Below are positions 11,172 through 20,385 of a stretch of 64,000 bases of DNA, piece after piece (the first letter of the stretch is position 1; every line of letters begins with the position of its first letter). The notes beneath the pieces are model-generated. The model did no database searches. It had not been told where the DNA came from and saw only the letters and a program-made list of their open reading frames with translations. The DNA comes from Pseudoalteromonas sp. N1230-9 (GTDB lineage: Bacteria; Pseudomonadota; Gammaproteobacteria; Enterobacterales; Alteromonadaceae), in assembly GCF_032716425.1 (NCBI RefSeq), contig NZ_CP090419.1, positions 1,490,001-1,554,000 of the forward strand. The letters run 5' to 3'. Made by a program: the position numbers and the translations under genes.

Positions 11172-12674
11172 ATGGAAGCTCTTGTAAGCGCCGTCAATGA
11201 CATAATCTGGAGTAATGCACTCATTTACTTATGTCTAGGTGCAGGTCTATTTTATTCCGTTTTAACCCGTTTTGCTCAAGTTAGACATTTCAAAGAAATG
11301 TGTAAGTTATTGCTAAGTTCTAATAACTCAGATACCGGTATTTCATCATTCCAAGCGCTAGCTGTTTCATTATCTGGCCGTGTTGGTGTGGGTAATATTG
11401 CTGGGGTTGCTGCGGCAATTGGCTTCGGTGGGCCTGGTGCTATTTTCTGGATGTGGGTTGTGGCCTTTTTAGGGGCGAGTACAGCCTATGCAGAGTCTAC
11501 CCTTGGCCAAATTTATAAATCTGAAGAAGACGGTCAGTATCGCGGTGGTCCAGCGTATTACTTTGACCGTTGCTTACAGCAAAAGTGGCTAGCTGTATTA
11601 TTTGCCGTATCAGCTATTGTTGCCTGTGGCGTATTCTTACCTGGCGTACAAGCAAATGCGGTAGGTAATGCATTTACGCAAGTGTTTGGTGAAGGCACAC
11701 TGGTTAACACAAGTTTTGGTGAAGTAGGTAGTTTTAAGTTAGTTGCACTGGCTATCATTTTAATCGTGCTTGCGTTTATTATTTTTGGCGGTATAAAACG
11801 TATCGCAAACTTCACACAAATCGTGGTGCCATTTATGGCATTAGGTTACATCGTACTTGCTTTAATCGTGGTATTTTTAAATCTGGATAAAGTGCCTGGT
11901 ATCTTCTCAATGATTTTATCTGATGCATTCACAGCGCAAGCAGGTTTTGGGGCTGCAATTGGCTGGGGTGTTAAACGTGGTATCTATTCAAACGAAGCAG
12001 GTCAAGGTACGGGCCCCCACGCAGCATCTGCGGCAGAAGTTGATCATCCAGCCCAACAAGGCTTAGTACAAGCATTTTCTGTTTACGTGGATACAATCTT
12101 TGTGTGTACTGCAACAGCATTAATGATCCTTATCACTAAGCAATATAATATTGTTGGTGAATTACCTGCGGGTCAATTTATTGTGCAAAATGTTGATGCA
12201 GCTACGGAAGTAGGCTCTGCAGCCTTTACCCAAATGGCACTATTTAGTGTATTTGGTGGTTTTGGTGAAGCATTTGTTGGTATTGCGTTGTTCTTCTTCG
12301 CATTTACTACAATCCTTGCTTATTACTATATTGCAGAAACTAACGTTGCTTACTTAAACCGTTATTTTAAAGGTAGCATTCCATTAGTTGTCGTTAAAGT
12401 GGTTATCATGTTCATGGTTGCTTACGGTATGGTGAATAGCTCTGGCTATATTTGGGCAATTGGTGATATTGGTGTTGGCTTAATGGCTTGGATTAATATT
12501 GTCGGTATCTTAGCCATTTTCTTTGTCGCCAAACCAGCACTCAACTGTTTACGTGATTATGAAGATCAAAAGAAAGCGGGTGGTGAAATTACTTTTGATC
12601 CAGTTAAGTTAGGCATCAAAAATGCGATCTTTTGGGAAAAGCGTTTAGCAGATAAGGCTAAAGAAAAAGAATAA
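11172..12674 (+). CDS. Alanine or glycine:sodium symporter (AGCS family)
   Basis: This 500-residue inner-membrane transporter takes up alanine or glycine with sodium. AGCS signatures are visible: SLSGRVGVGNIAGVAAAIGFGGPGAIFWMWV in the first third and GWGVKRGIYSNEAGQGTGPHAASAAEVDHPAQQG in the middle, plus around ten hydrophobic segments and a polar, lysine-rich C-terminal tail. AGAGGA lies about 7 bases before the ATG. It is monocistronic, with no adjacent regulator. Confidence 0.95.
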   Translation: MEALVSAVNDIIWSNALIYLCLGAGLFYSVLTRFAQVRHFKEMCKLLLSSNNSDTGISSFQALAVSLSGRVGVGNIAGVAAAIGFGGPGAIFWMWVVAFLGASTAYAESTLGQIYKSEEDGQYRGGPAYYFDRCLQQKWLAVLFAVSAIVACGVFLPGVQANAVGNAFTQVFGEGTLVNTSFGEVGSFKLVALAIILIVLAFIIFGGIKRIANFTQIVVPFMALGYIVLALIVVFLNLDKVPGIFSMILSDAFTAQAGFGAAIGWGVKRGIYSNEAGQGTGPHAASAAEVDHPAQQGLVQAFSVYVDTIFVCTATALMILITKQYNIVGELPAGQFIVQNVDAATEVGSAAFTQMALFSVFGGFGEAFVGIALFFFAFTTILAYYYIAETNVAYLNRYFKGSIPLVVVKVVIMFMVAYGMVNSSGYIWAIGDIGVGLMAWINIVGILAIFFVAKPALNCLRDYEDQKKAGGEITFDPVKLGIKNAIFWEKRLADKAKEKE

Positions 12675-12771
12675 ATCGTATTTCCAAGATGAGTTTGATG
12701 ATTGCAGTTTTCGAATCTTCACAATTGAATGAAATTCAAATAAGACATCGACTCATAAAACGAGTACAATA

Positions 12772-12796
12772 AAGGGCGCCTTAAGGCGCCTTTTTT
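12772..12796 (+). terminator. Intrinsic terminator after the AGCS transporter gene
   Basis: GGCGCC-TTAA-GGCGCC, a perfect palindrome, is followed by TTTTTT. It ends immediately before the first possible ATG (12797) of the next frame, which argues that translation of that gene starts further in, at 12818. Confidence 0.88.
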
Positions 12797-12817
12797 ATGC
12801 GTAGTATGGAGAAAGAT

Positions 12818-13144
12818 ATGGCGATTATTAGTTGCCCGCAATGTGCAAAATCAATATCTGATAAACATAAGCAGTGTCCGCATTGTGAATGCCAAGTCAC
12901 CGATCTTAGCAATGAACAAATGCAACAAATGCAAAAAGAAACGCGCATTCGTAAACAACAAAAGTTTATGAATCACTCTTTCCTCGCACTGATTTTATTT
13001 TTAGGGGGCTTTTTCTGTTATTACTTTATGCACCCCGAAGCAAAGTCTCTTGAGTGGTATGCCTATTCAGCGGCAATGGCTGTAGGTTTTGTTTGGTATC
13101 TCGTTAGCCGCATCTATTTAGTAGTTTTGAAAAAGAAAAAGTAA
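12818..13144 (+). CDS. Small zinc-ribbon membrane protein
   Basis: This 108-residue protein has an N-terminal zinc ribbon (Cys6, Cys9, Cys20 and Cys23 in CPQC...CPHC), a polar coiled stretch rich in Gln/Met, and two hydrophobic segments (about 52-69 and 79-98) ending in a lysine-rich tail. The function is unknown; the ribbon would face the cytoplasm if the basic tail does. ATG at 12818 is preceded by GGAGAAAG at the right distance, so it is preferred to ATGs at 12797 and 12806. It is one base from the YeaC gene and so probably co-transcribed. Confidence 0.72.
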   Translation: MAIISCPQCAKSISDKHKQCPHCECQVTDLSNEQMQQMQKETRIRKQQKFMNHSFLALILFLGGFFCYYFMHPEAKSLEWYAYSAAMAVGFVWYLVSRIYLVVLKKKK

Positions 13145-13145
13145 C

Positions 13146-13427
13146 ATGAATATTGATCACATAGTTAAAAATATCACCCCAGACGTATTTGAGCGTCTTC
13201 AGTACGGCGCCTCAACAGGTAAATGGCCTGATGGCACACCATTAACTGAAGAGCAAAAACAACAAACCGTTCAGCTCGTGATGCTTTACCAAGCTAAAGT
13301 TTCGCAAACCAATGAGCAATTTACCATTGGTGAAAATGGTGAAATGGTGCAAAAGAGCAAAGCTCAATTGCAAAAAGAATTCGCATCAGAAAATGAAATA
13401 GCTAGGTTTAGTGAAAATGATCTTTAA
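13146..13427 (+). CDS. YeaC-like DUF1315 family protein
   Basis: This 93-residue soluble protein matches the DUF1315/YeaC family: VFERLQYGASTGKWPDGTPLTEEQKQ is the characteristic core. The function is unknown. It starts one base after the zinc-ribbon gene and its 3' end overlaps the start of the DUF349 gene by 11 bases, which suggests translational coupling within a three-gene operon. Confidence 0.85.
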   Translation: MNIDHIVKNITPDVFERLQYGASTGKWPDGTPLTEEQKQQTVQLVMLYQAKVSQTNEQFTIGENGEMVQKSKAQLQKEFASENEIARFSENDL

Positions 13428-16098
13428 ACACCTGTTTACTCCGAAATGGAAGCACCCTAAAAACCAAGTTCGTTTGGCAGCCGTTGAACGACTTGATACC
13501 GAGCGCGATCTCAGCATCTTAAATAGTATTGCACTGGAAGACAGTTCTGCAGAGATCCGTAAAAAAGCCTTGAATAAAGTGAATGATATCGTTTTGTGGT
13601 GGCAGGTGTATAAGCAAGATCAAGCGCTGAAAGAGCTTGCCGAGCAGCACATCAATCAAGCTGTTTTAAACACTGACAGTCAATTAGATGTAAACATTAA
13701 AAATGAATTTATCGAGCGTTATGCGCCTGTTAAAACACTAGAGAAGTTAGCATTTGCAGAAAAGGAAGTGCAAGTTCGCGTTAAATTATTAAAGCGTTTA
13801 GCCAATGCTAACTTGATTGATAAAGCATTTAAAGAAGGCAGTGAAGAACTACAAGCTCAGCTTGTTGAGTTGGTTATCAATCACCAGTTAGCAAAATCAT
13901 TATTAAAGCATGCCAAAGGGAAAGCTCAACAGCAGCTAGCCACTCACCTTGAAAACGAACGTTTAGCTATTGAAATGCCAGCTAAAGTTGAGGCAGATAC
14001 ACGCGTTGTGTTGGCCAAATTAAATGCATTACGTGATAAAACTGATTTTCAACTGGTATCTCAACAACATGCTGATTTGTTACAGCAATGGCAGGCGATT
14101 GAACTTAAGTGGTTGAATGAAGAACAAGTTAAAGCGCTTGATAAAAAATACATAGCGATCACTCAAAAGTTAGATGTTCACCTTGCTTCGCTTCGTAATG
14201 AATATGAAATTGCTCAACAATTATTATTGGAGCAACAGCGCCAAGTACTCGCACTGGCAACACTTGAAGCGTTATCAGAAGAGATTGAGAATGCTCTACA
14301 GCTTGGGATGGAAGCGCCTGAGCAAATCCAACAAGATTGGTTAGAAGCGAAAGTAGTACAAGCAAAAGAAGCACTCACTGAAACAAAACTAACTGATAAT
14401 CAAACTGTTCGTGATGTTAAAAAGCGCTTAGAGAGTTTGTTTGAGCAGGTAGAGCAATTACCAACACTTGTTACCTCGATAGCTGAATACAAACAAGCGT
14501 TTGAAACGTTATCTGCGATTGAACCAAGTGATGATGAAGCACTGTTTGATGAGCGTCAGCGAGAGTTTAAAACACAGCAAAAAAATGCTCGTCAAAAATT
14601 ATCTAAGATCCCTTCGCGATTACAAGGTAGTTTAAAAGCAGCCTTAACAGCACGTGTTAACATGTGGCAAGAAGCAATGGCGCCACTTACGACAAAATTG
14701 ACTAAAAATCAGCAAGCCGCTAAGCGAAAAGCACGAGATGTTAAACGTTTGATTGAACAAGGTCGTTTTAATATTGCATTTGGTGTTTTTAAAGGATTCG
14801 AAGAACTATATAACACGCTAACCGAGTCTTATAAGCAACCTCTTGATTCACTTAAATCTGACCTTGAGTCGCAATTAGCAGAAGCAAAAGATTGGCAAAA
14901 ATACGCATCTGCACCAAAGCGTGAAGCACTACTTAAAGAAGTGAGTGAATTAGCGGCAGCAGAATGTACTGACCCTAAACAACGTGCAGAGCAAGTTAAA
15001 CAGTTGCGTCGACGTTGGAATGAATTAGGGCGTCTTGATACAGAACAAGAGAAACGCCAAGGTGAACAATTTGATCAGCAAGTAGAGTTACTGTTTGCGC
15101 CGTGTCGTGAGTACTTTGCTGAGCAAGAGCAACAGCGTGAGCAAGCTAAATCACAGCGTGTTGATATTATCTCACAAATGCAACAGCTAAATGAATTGGA
15201 TACTCAGTCTGATGAGTTTGATTGGAAGCAGTTTGAAAGTAAATTTAATCGGATTGCTAAAGCATGGCGTTCTGCTGGTAATGTTGACCCTAAAACGTAT
15301 CGTGAGTTGCAAGCACAATTTAAAGCTGCGCAGTCGCAAGTGCAAGCTCAACTTATTGCATTCCATAAAGCAAACGCCGAGCAAAAAGCAGCGCTGGTAG
15401 AACAAGCTACACAGCTATCACAAATTGATGATTTAGCGGTGGCATGCCAGGAGCTGAAAGAATTGCAACAAACTTGGCAAACAATAGGCTTTGCAGGGAT
15501 GAAAGCAGAGAACACTTTATGGCAGCAATTTAGACGTGTTAATGATGAGACATTTGCCAAGCGAAGTGCCGAGTTTGAACAGCAAAAGCAAGCACAACAG
15601 CAAAATGACGAAGTTATAGCAGAGCAGTTAACTGAGCTTGAATCTGCACTAGAAACAGTGGTTCATCTTGCTCAGCTCAAAGACTTAGCTGCGAAGCTTG
15701 CAGAGCTTGAGTATTCGAAAGCGTTATCAACTCGGGTTACTCAGTTAGAAGCGGCGATTACTGCAAAAACAGCGCAAATTAGTAAGCAAGCAGAGCTCTC
15801 TAAGCTCAATGCTTTATTTACAGCGCTTGAGAGTAATACTGATATTCCTGCTCAGTTCCAAACGCCATTGACAACCGTATTAAACGCGCAGCAATTGCTA
15901 ACACGTATTGAAATTTTAGCTGGTGTAGAGTCTGCCGATAGTCAATTACGTATGACTGAGCAAGTTGCGATGCTTGATGATAAGCACCGTGGAGAACAAG
16001 CCGATGTTTATCACTACTTGAAACAGCTTCTAGCGGTCAGTGAAGGTTCAGTTTCACCTGACACACTAGCAAGGCTTAAAGCAATATTTGCACAATAA
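13417..16098 (+). CDS. Large DUF349 domain-containing protein
   Basis: This 893-residue cytoplasmic protein is almost entirely helical and rich in Gln, Glu, Lys and Ala, with repeated units of the DUF349 type (W-containing motifs such as LRRRWNELGRLD, FNRIAKAWRSAGNVD and LKELQQTWQTIGFAG). The N-terminal ~90 residues (HPKNQVRLAAVERL, DSSAEIRKKALNKV) resemble HEAT-like repeats. The molecular function is not established to my knowledge. ATG 13417 is chosen, with AGG about 10 bases upstream; GTG at 13411 in the same frame is possible. The frame is intact and a terminator follows. Confidence 0.85.
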   Translation: MIFKHLFTPKWKHPKNQVRLAAVERLDTERDLSILNSIALEDSSAEIRKKALNKVNDIVLWWQVYKQDQALKELAEQHINQAVLNTDSQLDVNIKNEFIERYAPVKTLEKLAFAEKEVQVRVKLLKRLANANLIDKAFKEGSEELQAQLVELVINHQLAKSLLKHAKGKAQQQLATHLENERLAIEMPAKVEADTRVVLAKLNALRDKTDFQLVSQQHADLLQQWQAIELKWLNEEQVKALDKKYIAITQKLDVHLASLRNEYEIAQQLLLEQQRQVLALATLEALSEEIENALQLGMEAPEQIQQDWLEAKVVQAKEALTETKLTDNQTVRDVKKRLESLFEQVEQLPTLVTSIAEYKQAFETLSAIEPSDDEALFDERQREFKTQQKNARQKLSKIPSRLQGSLKAALTARVNMWQEAMAPLTTKLTKNQQAAKRKARDVKRLIEQGRFNIAFGVFKGFEELYNTLTESYKQPLDSLKSDLESQLAEAKDWQKYASAPKREALLKEVSELAAAECTDPKQRAEQVKQLRRRWNELGRLDTEQEKRQGEQFDQQVELLFAPCREYFAEQEQQREQAKSQRVDIISQMQQLNELDTQSDEFDWKQFESKFNRIAKAWRSAGNVDPKTYRELQAQFKAAQSQVQAQLIAFHKANAEQKAALVEQATQLSQIDDLAVACQELKELQQTWQTIGFAGMKAENTLWQQFRRVNDETFAKRSAEFEQQKQAQQQNDEVIAEQLTELESALETVVHLAQLKDLAAKLAELEYSKALSTRVTQLEAAITAKTAQISKQAELSKLNALFTALESNTDIPAQFQTPLTTVLNAQQLLTRIEILAGVESADSQLRMTEQVAMLDDKHRGEQADVYHYLKQLLAVSEGSVSPDTLARLKAIFAQ

Positions 16099-16110
16099 CG
16101 ACTATTTATG

Positions 16111-16135
16111 AAGCCGCTTAATTAGCGGCTTTTTT
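16111..16135 (+). terminator. Intrinsic terminator after the DUF349 gene
   Basis: The hairpin AAGCCGCTAATTAGCGGCTT type (arms AAGCCGCT and AGCGGCTT) is followed by a T run. It lies between the DUF349 gene and the YceB-like lipoprotein gene. Confidence 0.86.
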
Positions 16136-16146
16136 CGAGGAAGACC

Positions 16147-16704
16147 ATGAGAATTTTACTATTATTAACTTGCTTACTGTTAGGCGCATGTAAAAGCACA
16201 GAGCAAGGCATTTCGGTTTATTCATTCACGAATTCAGAAATTGAAGCGGCTTTATCAAATCAACTACCAAAATTTAAAGAACAAATAAAATTAATGGGGT
16301 TACCTGTAGAATTTGCAGTTAACGATTTGAGTGTTAATGTCGGTCCAGAAAAACGTGATGTTATCGTGTTAGGTGCTGATTCAAGCGCTGTTGTAAACGC
16401 TTTTGCACTTAAATACCCTGTACGACTAAAGCTTGAAATAGAAGGTAGCCCTTTTTATGACAGTGAGAAAAAAGCCGTGTTCTTACGTAATGTAAAATTG
16501 TTAGATACGCAGGTAGATACCGCTGGCTTTAAAGGGAACTTAAGTTTACTTGATGATCAAGCTATGCAAGTAATTAATGGGTTTTTAGCGGTCAATCCAG
16601 TTTACAAACTTAATACAAGCGACCCGAAAATAGCTTTACTTAGTAAGTTGCCACTCGATCTGCAAGTAGCACAAGGTGAAATCCGCTTAGTTCCTGCCAT
16701 GTAA
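16147..16704 (+). CDS. DUF1439 (YceB-like) lipoprotein
   Basis: This 185-residue lipoprotein has signal sequence MRILLLLTCLLLGAC with lipobox LGAC at Cys15. The body fits the DUF1439/YceB family (YSFTNSEIEAALSNQLPKFKEQI at the start and LDLQVAQGEIRLVP at the end), a lipid-binding-like beta fold of unknown role. Lysine at +2 (Cys-Lys) does not give the Asp retention signal, so outer-membrane sorting is the default expectation. The gene stands alone between two terminators. Confidence 0.82.
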   Translation: MRILLLLTCLLLGACKSTEQGISVYSFTNSEIEAALSNQLPKFKEQIKLMGLPVEFAVNDLSVNVGPEKRDVIVLGADSSAVVNAFALKYPVRLKLEIEGSPFYDSEKKAVFLRNVKLLDTQVDTAGFKGNLSLLDDQAMQVINGFLAVNPVYKLNTSDPKIALLSKLPLDLQVAQGEIRLVPAM

Positions 16705-16718
16705 CTTTTTAACTAGTA

Positions 16719-16750
16719 AGAGCACTTTTATAGTGCTCTTTGGCTTTTTT
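16719..16750 (+). terminator. Intrinsic terminator after the YceB-like gene
   Basis: Arms AAGAGCACT / AGTGCTCTT with a short loop, followed by TTTGGC and TTTTTT. Confidence 0.8.
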
Positions 16751-16794
16751 CATTGCTTGTTTTAATGATTATTCGTTGCGATAATGTGTCGTGA

Positions 16795-16808
16795 TATTTC
16801 GCGAATAA
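16795..16808. promoter_or_regulatory. TTCGCGAA palindrome upstream of the sigma-54 activator gene
   Basis: TATTTCGCGAATAA is a near-perfect palindrome centred 17 bases before the activator start codon. The same core recurs twice upstream of ccoG (18224-18263). This position would suit autoregulation by the activator itself. This is an inference from sequence only. Confidence 0.55.
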
Positions 16809-16818
16809 ACATTTTGCT

Positions 16819-18237
16819 ATGATTAAAGAATTTTTAAATGATCCAACACTTTTATTAAATGCTGTAGGTGAAGGGATCTACGGCTTTGATTTATCGGGTA
16901 ATGCTGTATTCGTCAACCCAGCAGCTGAGCGTATGACTGGCTGGAAAGCAGAAGAACTCCTCGGTAAAAAAATTCACCAATATCATCACCATACTCGAAA
17001 AGATGGCTCACCATATCCTGCAGATGAATGCCAAATATATTGCACTATGTTCGATGGTAAACATCGTCACGTAAATGATGAGGTATTCTGGCGTAAAGAT
17101 GGTAGTTATTTTGCTGTTGAGTATACCTCAACACCCGTTTACAAAAATGACGCCTTGATTGGAGCAGTCGCGATTTTTCGCGATGTCTCAAAGCAGCAGC
17201 AAACTGAAGTTGCATTGCGCGATGCTCTGGCCCAAGTTCAGCACTTGTCTGAGCAGTTACAAGCTGAGAACGCCTATCTTATTTCTGAGTTAAATGAAGA
17301 TTGGCAGGGGTCGGGTTTAGTCGGGCAAAGTCATTCGTTTCAAAGTATGCTTGAGCAAATAACCCTAGTGAGTCAAACGAACAGTACCGTTTTGATTTTA
17401 GGTGAAAATGGCACAGGTAAAGAGCTGGTGGCGAGAAACTTACACCGTTTAAGTAGCCGCGCTGAGCAACCATTCATTAAAGTAAATTGCGCGGCATTTT
17501 CTGCAAATTTAATAGAATCAGAGTTATTCGGTCATGAAAAAGGAGCGTTTACCGGCGCTAATGAGCGCAGAAAAGGGCGTTTTGAACTGGCTGATAAAGG
17601 CACTCTATTTTTAGATGAAGTGGCAGAGTTACCATTAGAAGCGCAAAGTAAGTTACTGCGCGTGCTGCAAGAGCAAGAGTTTGAGCGCGTGGGGGGTAGT
17701 CAAACCTTAAAAGTCGATATTCGAGTATTAGCCGCAACTAATCGAAACTTATGGCAAATGGTTGAGCAGGGCAGCTTTCGAATGGACTTATATTATCGCT
17801 TAAACGTGTTTCCCATTCGTGTTCCTGCGCTGCGTGAGCGCAAAGAAGACATTCCACTTCTCGCGGCAAACATAATCACTCAGCTTAACAAGCGGTTAGG
17901 TAAACAGCTAAAGGGGCTTAGCAAAGCAACGCTCACTAAGTTGTCTAATTATGATTGGCCAGGCAATATTCGCGAGCTACAAAATATCCTTGAGCGTGAA
18001 GCTATTTTATCAAAACAAGCTTTGCTACAACTCTCTGCACCTTTGAATAACGAGCAAACAAATGAGCAAGTTGTCTCGCTTGCTGCTGTACAAAAGCAGC
18101 ATATTTGCGAGGTACTAAAACGGTGTAACGGCCAAATATCAGGTGAAAATGGCGCTGCTACCTTGCTTGGTTTACCCGAAAGTACTCTTAGATCAAAAAT
18201 GAAAAAGCTGGCTATAAAACGTAATTTCGCGAAATAG
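16819..18237 (+). CDS. PAS domain sigma-54-dependent transcriptional activator
   Basis: This 472-residue bacterial enhancer-binding protein has a PAS sensor domain at about 5-130 ([26 protein letters not shown] region), a short linker helix, an AAA+ domain at about 165-395 and a Fis-type helix-turn-helix at the C terminus ([20 protein letters not shown]). Walker A GENGTGKE is at 195-202. The sigma-54 contact loop GAFTGA is at 242-247, so it should activate sigma-54 polymerase. There is no receiver domain, so the signal is probably sensed directly by PAS. The last codons form half of a 12-base palindrome. The gene precedes ccoG, which has a -24/-12 promoter, so ccoG is a likely target. Confidence 0.92.
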   Translation: MIKEFLNDPTLLLNAVGEGIYGFDLSGNAVFVNPAAERMTGWKAEELLGKKIHQYHHHTRKDGSPYPADECQIYCTMFDGKHRHVNDEVFWRKDGSYFAVEYTSTPVYKNDALIGAVAIFRDVSKQQQTEVALRDALAQVQHLSEQLQAENAYLISELNEDWQGSGLVGQSHSFQSMLEQITLVSQTNSTVLILGENGTGKELVARNLHRLSSRAEQPFIKVNCAAFSANLIESELFGHEKGAFTGANERRKGRFELADKGTLFLDEVAELPLEAQSKLLRVLQEQEFERVGGSQTLKVDIRVLAATNRNLWQMVEQGSFRMDLYYRLNVFPIRVPALRERKEDIPLLAANIITQLNKRLGKQLKGLSKATLTKLSNYDWPGNIRELQNILEREAILSKQALLQLSAPLNNEQTNEQVVSLAAVQKQHICEVLKRCNGQISGENGAATLLGLPESTLRSKMKKLAIKRNFAK

Positions 18238-18263
18238 CGTGGTTGTTCGCGTTATTTCGCGAT
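18224..18263 (+). promoter_or_regulatory. Putative enhancer sites (TTTCGCGAAA) for the sigma-54 activator
   Basis: ATTTCGCGAAAT at 18224-18235 is a perfect 12-base palindrome that includes the activator stop codon. A second, partial copy (GTTATTTCGCGATTTT) follows, with TTCGCG repeated at 18246 and 18256. These sites lie about 60-100 bases upstream of the -24 element of ccoG, a usual distance for upstream activating sequences. The same core is found upstream of the activator gene. Confidence 0.6.
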
Positions 18264-18322
18264 TTTGGTTGTTTTAAGTGAAAAAATAGTCATTAATATC
18301 AATTATTTAATTTTATTTTGAG

Positions 18323-18339
18323 TTGGCCTGATAGTTGCT
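18323..18339 (+). promoter_or_regulatory. Sigma-54 (-24/-12) promoter of ccoG
   Basis: TTGGCCTGATAGTTGCT matches the sigma-54 consensus TTGGCACG-N4-TTGCT with the invariant GG and GC 10 bases apart. Transcription would begin around 18350, so the coding region cannot start at the TTG at 18335 and instead begins at ATG 18377. Confidence 0.78.
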
Positions 18340-18376
18340 CTGTAAGGTTATTACCGACACAGAAGTAAGTAGCAAA

Positions 18377-19759
18377 ATGAAATTTGATATTAAAGAGCAA
18401 GACTTAATCATCAAGCCCTACAACCAAGATGGGCCGATTTATATCCGAGAGCAAAAGGGGCACTTCCAACGTATCCGCCGTTACTTAGGCTGGGTACTGA
18501 TGTTGACGTTTATCGCCATTCCGTGGATTCAGTATGATGGTCGTCAAGCCGTCTTACTTGACGTAGCAACACAAAAATTTAGCTTGTTTGGGTTAACACT
18601 GTTGCCTCAAGATTTTATGATTTTAGCCATGTTATTTATGACAGGTGCTTTTGCATTGTTTTTTGTGACGAACTGGTTAGGCCGAGTTTGGTGTGGTTAT
18701 ACCTGCCCGCAAACAATTTGGATGCTTATGTTCACTTGGGTCGAACATAAAGTCGAAGGGAACCGTAACCAACGAATCAAACTTGATAAATCTCCTTGGT
18801 CAGCAAGTAAGTGGCAAAAGAAAATAACCAAGCATGCTGTTTGGCTTGTGATCTCTTTACTCACATCAATGTCATTTATGGCTTATTTTATACCTGCTAA
18901 GTCTTTATACATGAGCTTATTCACACTTGAAATGTCAGGGCTTGTTAGCTTTTGGGTTTTCTTGTTCGCTTTTTGTACCTATGGCAATGCGGGATTCTTA
19001 CGTGAAAAAATGTGTACTGTTGCGTGTCCATATTCACGTTTTCAATCAGTAATGTTTGATAAAGACACGTTAGTCGTTACCTACGATCAGGAGCGAGGGG
19101 AATCTCGTGGTGCGCGTAAGCGTAAAGCCGATCCTAAAGAGTTAGGTTTAGGTGACTGTGTAGATTGTAACCTGTGTGTTGAAGTATGCCCTGCAGGTAT
19201 TGATATACGAAATGGCTTGCAATATGAATGCATAAACTGCGGCTTATGTATCGATGCGTGTGACGATACCATGGAAAAATTTAATTATCCAAAGGGGCTA
19301 ATAAAATATGCCTCAGAAAAACAAATGGAAGGAAAAACAACAAACCCATTTAGGTTAAAACTGCTTGGGTATGGCGGTTTAACGGCCTTATTTGTGGTTG
19401 CTATGGTCGTTTGGGTAGCTATGCGTACGCCAATAGAAGCATCAGTTATTCGTGACCGTAATGCTTTGTATCGTGTTAACTTTGAAGGGCTGGTTGAAAA
19501 CCCATACACTTTATCAATTATCAATAAAACTCAGCATAGTTTGAGCTATTCAATTGGTATAACTGGTATCGAAGAAGCTAATCTACAGGTGCCAGAAACA
19601 ATAACGATTGATGCAGGCCAAATGAAGAGGGTGCCTGTTACCGTGGTTGCTGATGGTTATGAATTAAAATCAAAAGTAACGCCAATAAGTTTCCATATTC
19701 AAGCGCTTGAAGATGCAGATATAGCGATAACGAAAGAAACAAAGTTTTATAAAAACTAA
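18377..19759 (+). CDS. ccoG: Cytochrome c oxidase accessory protein CcoG (FixG/RdxA)
   Basis: CcoG is a membrane-bound iron-sulphur protein implicated in Cu(II) reduction for assembly of the cbb3-type oxidase. The 460-residue product has several membrane segments in the first ~210 residues with the CxxxCP motif (GRVWCGYTCPQTIWMLMF), two [4Fe-4S] ferredoxin motifs (CVDCNLCVEVCP and CINCGLCIDACD), a further TM segment, and a C-terminal Ig-like domain. The start is set at ATG 18377 because the in-frame TTG at 18335 lies inside the promoter. ccoNOQP are not in the window, so ccoG is unlinked. It is likely controlled by the adjacent sigma-54 activator. Confidence 0.92.
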   Translation: MKFDIKEQDLIIKPYNQDGPIYIREQKGHFQRIRRYLGWVLMLTFIAIPWIQYDGRQAVLLDVATQKFSLFGLTLLPQDFMILAMLFMTGAFALFFVTNWLGRVWCGYTCPQTIWMLMFTWVEHKVEGNRNQRIKLDKSPWSASKWQKKITKHAVWLVISLLTSMSFMAYFIPAKSLYMSLFTLEMSGLVSFWVFLFAFCTYGNAGFLREKMCTVACPYSRFQSVMFDKDTLVVTYDQERGESRGARKRKADPKELGLGDCVDCNLCVEVCPAGIDIRNGLQYECINCGLCIDACDDTMEKFNYPKGLIKYASEKQMEGKTTNPFRLKLLGYGGLTALFVVAMVVWVAMRTPIEASVIRDRNALYRVNFEGLVENPYTLSIINKTQHSLSYSIGITGIEEANLQVPETITIDAGQMKRVPVTVVADGYELKSKVTPISFHIQALEDADIAITKETKFYKN

Positions 19760-19784
19760 TAACGATTGGTATTGAAATGGCTTG

Positions 19785-20201
19785 TTAACAAGCCATTTCA
19801 GCAAATTCAAGTTGTTTTAAAACATAAGCTTTGGCGCTTTGCAAATCATCAAATAAACAATCAAGAATCTGAATCGGAGACTCAGCTTCTGCGATGATAC
19901 GTTTCATTTGATTAAGCACGATTGAAGAGCTGAACATATATGCTGTGGCAATACAGTTTGTGCCCTGTAAAGCACGGAATAAATTAGTAAAACCTCGTTC
20001 TGCATCAGGAGTCGTTGCAAGTAGGTGTGTAGAATGACTAATATAAGCCCACGGACGCCCAGCCAAAGCACTGATATGCTTTTTTAAACCAGTCGCGAAG
20101 TCGTTGACTAATCGTGCGTTAATATTACCAGAAAATTGTCCAATAATTATTGGACCCTCAGTGATGATACTGACACTGCCATAGTGATTCTTAAATTCCA
20201 A
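19785..20201 (-). CDS. Conserved hypothetical, possible STAS/SpoIIAA-like protein
   Basis: This 138-residue soluble protein starts from a TTG codon (MEFKNHYGSVSIITEGPIIIGQFSGNINARLV) with GGGAAG just upstream; the frame stays open further upstream but without a better start. Alternating strands and helices, with the pattern INARLVNDFATGLKKHI and WAYISHSTHLLATTPDAERGFTNLFRAL, recall SpoIIAA/STAS-like modules, but no defining motif is certain. The function is unknown. It converges on ccoG with a 25-base gap and stands alone. Confidence 0.6.
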   Translation of the reverse strand: MEFKNHYGSVSIITEGPIIIGQFSGNINARLVNDFATGLKKHISALAGRPWAYISHSTHLLATTPDAERGFTNLFRALQGTNCIATAYMFSSSIVLNQMKRIIAEAESPIQILDCLFDDLQSAKAYVLKQLEFAEMAC

Positions 20202-20385
20202 TTTGCTTCCCTTTCGAATTAAAAAGAGCGCGAATTTTATACAATTCACAGAGCGTGTCTAGCTATTTATTGTACAATTATAAAAAAGCATAAATATTCT
20301 AAATTTATGCTTTTTATTGGTTTTTAATTGCTTTTATGGGTGTTATGCAGATAGCTTATTCATCTGGCATTTAAAGTATAGATAA

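Noticed and set aside
18335..18376. Longer N terminus of ccoG from TTG 18335
   Set aside because: The TTG lies inside the -12 element of the sigma-54 promoter, so it would be upstream of the transcript start.
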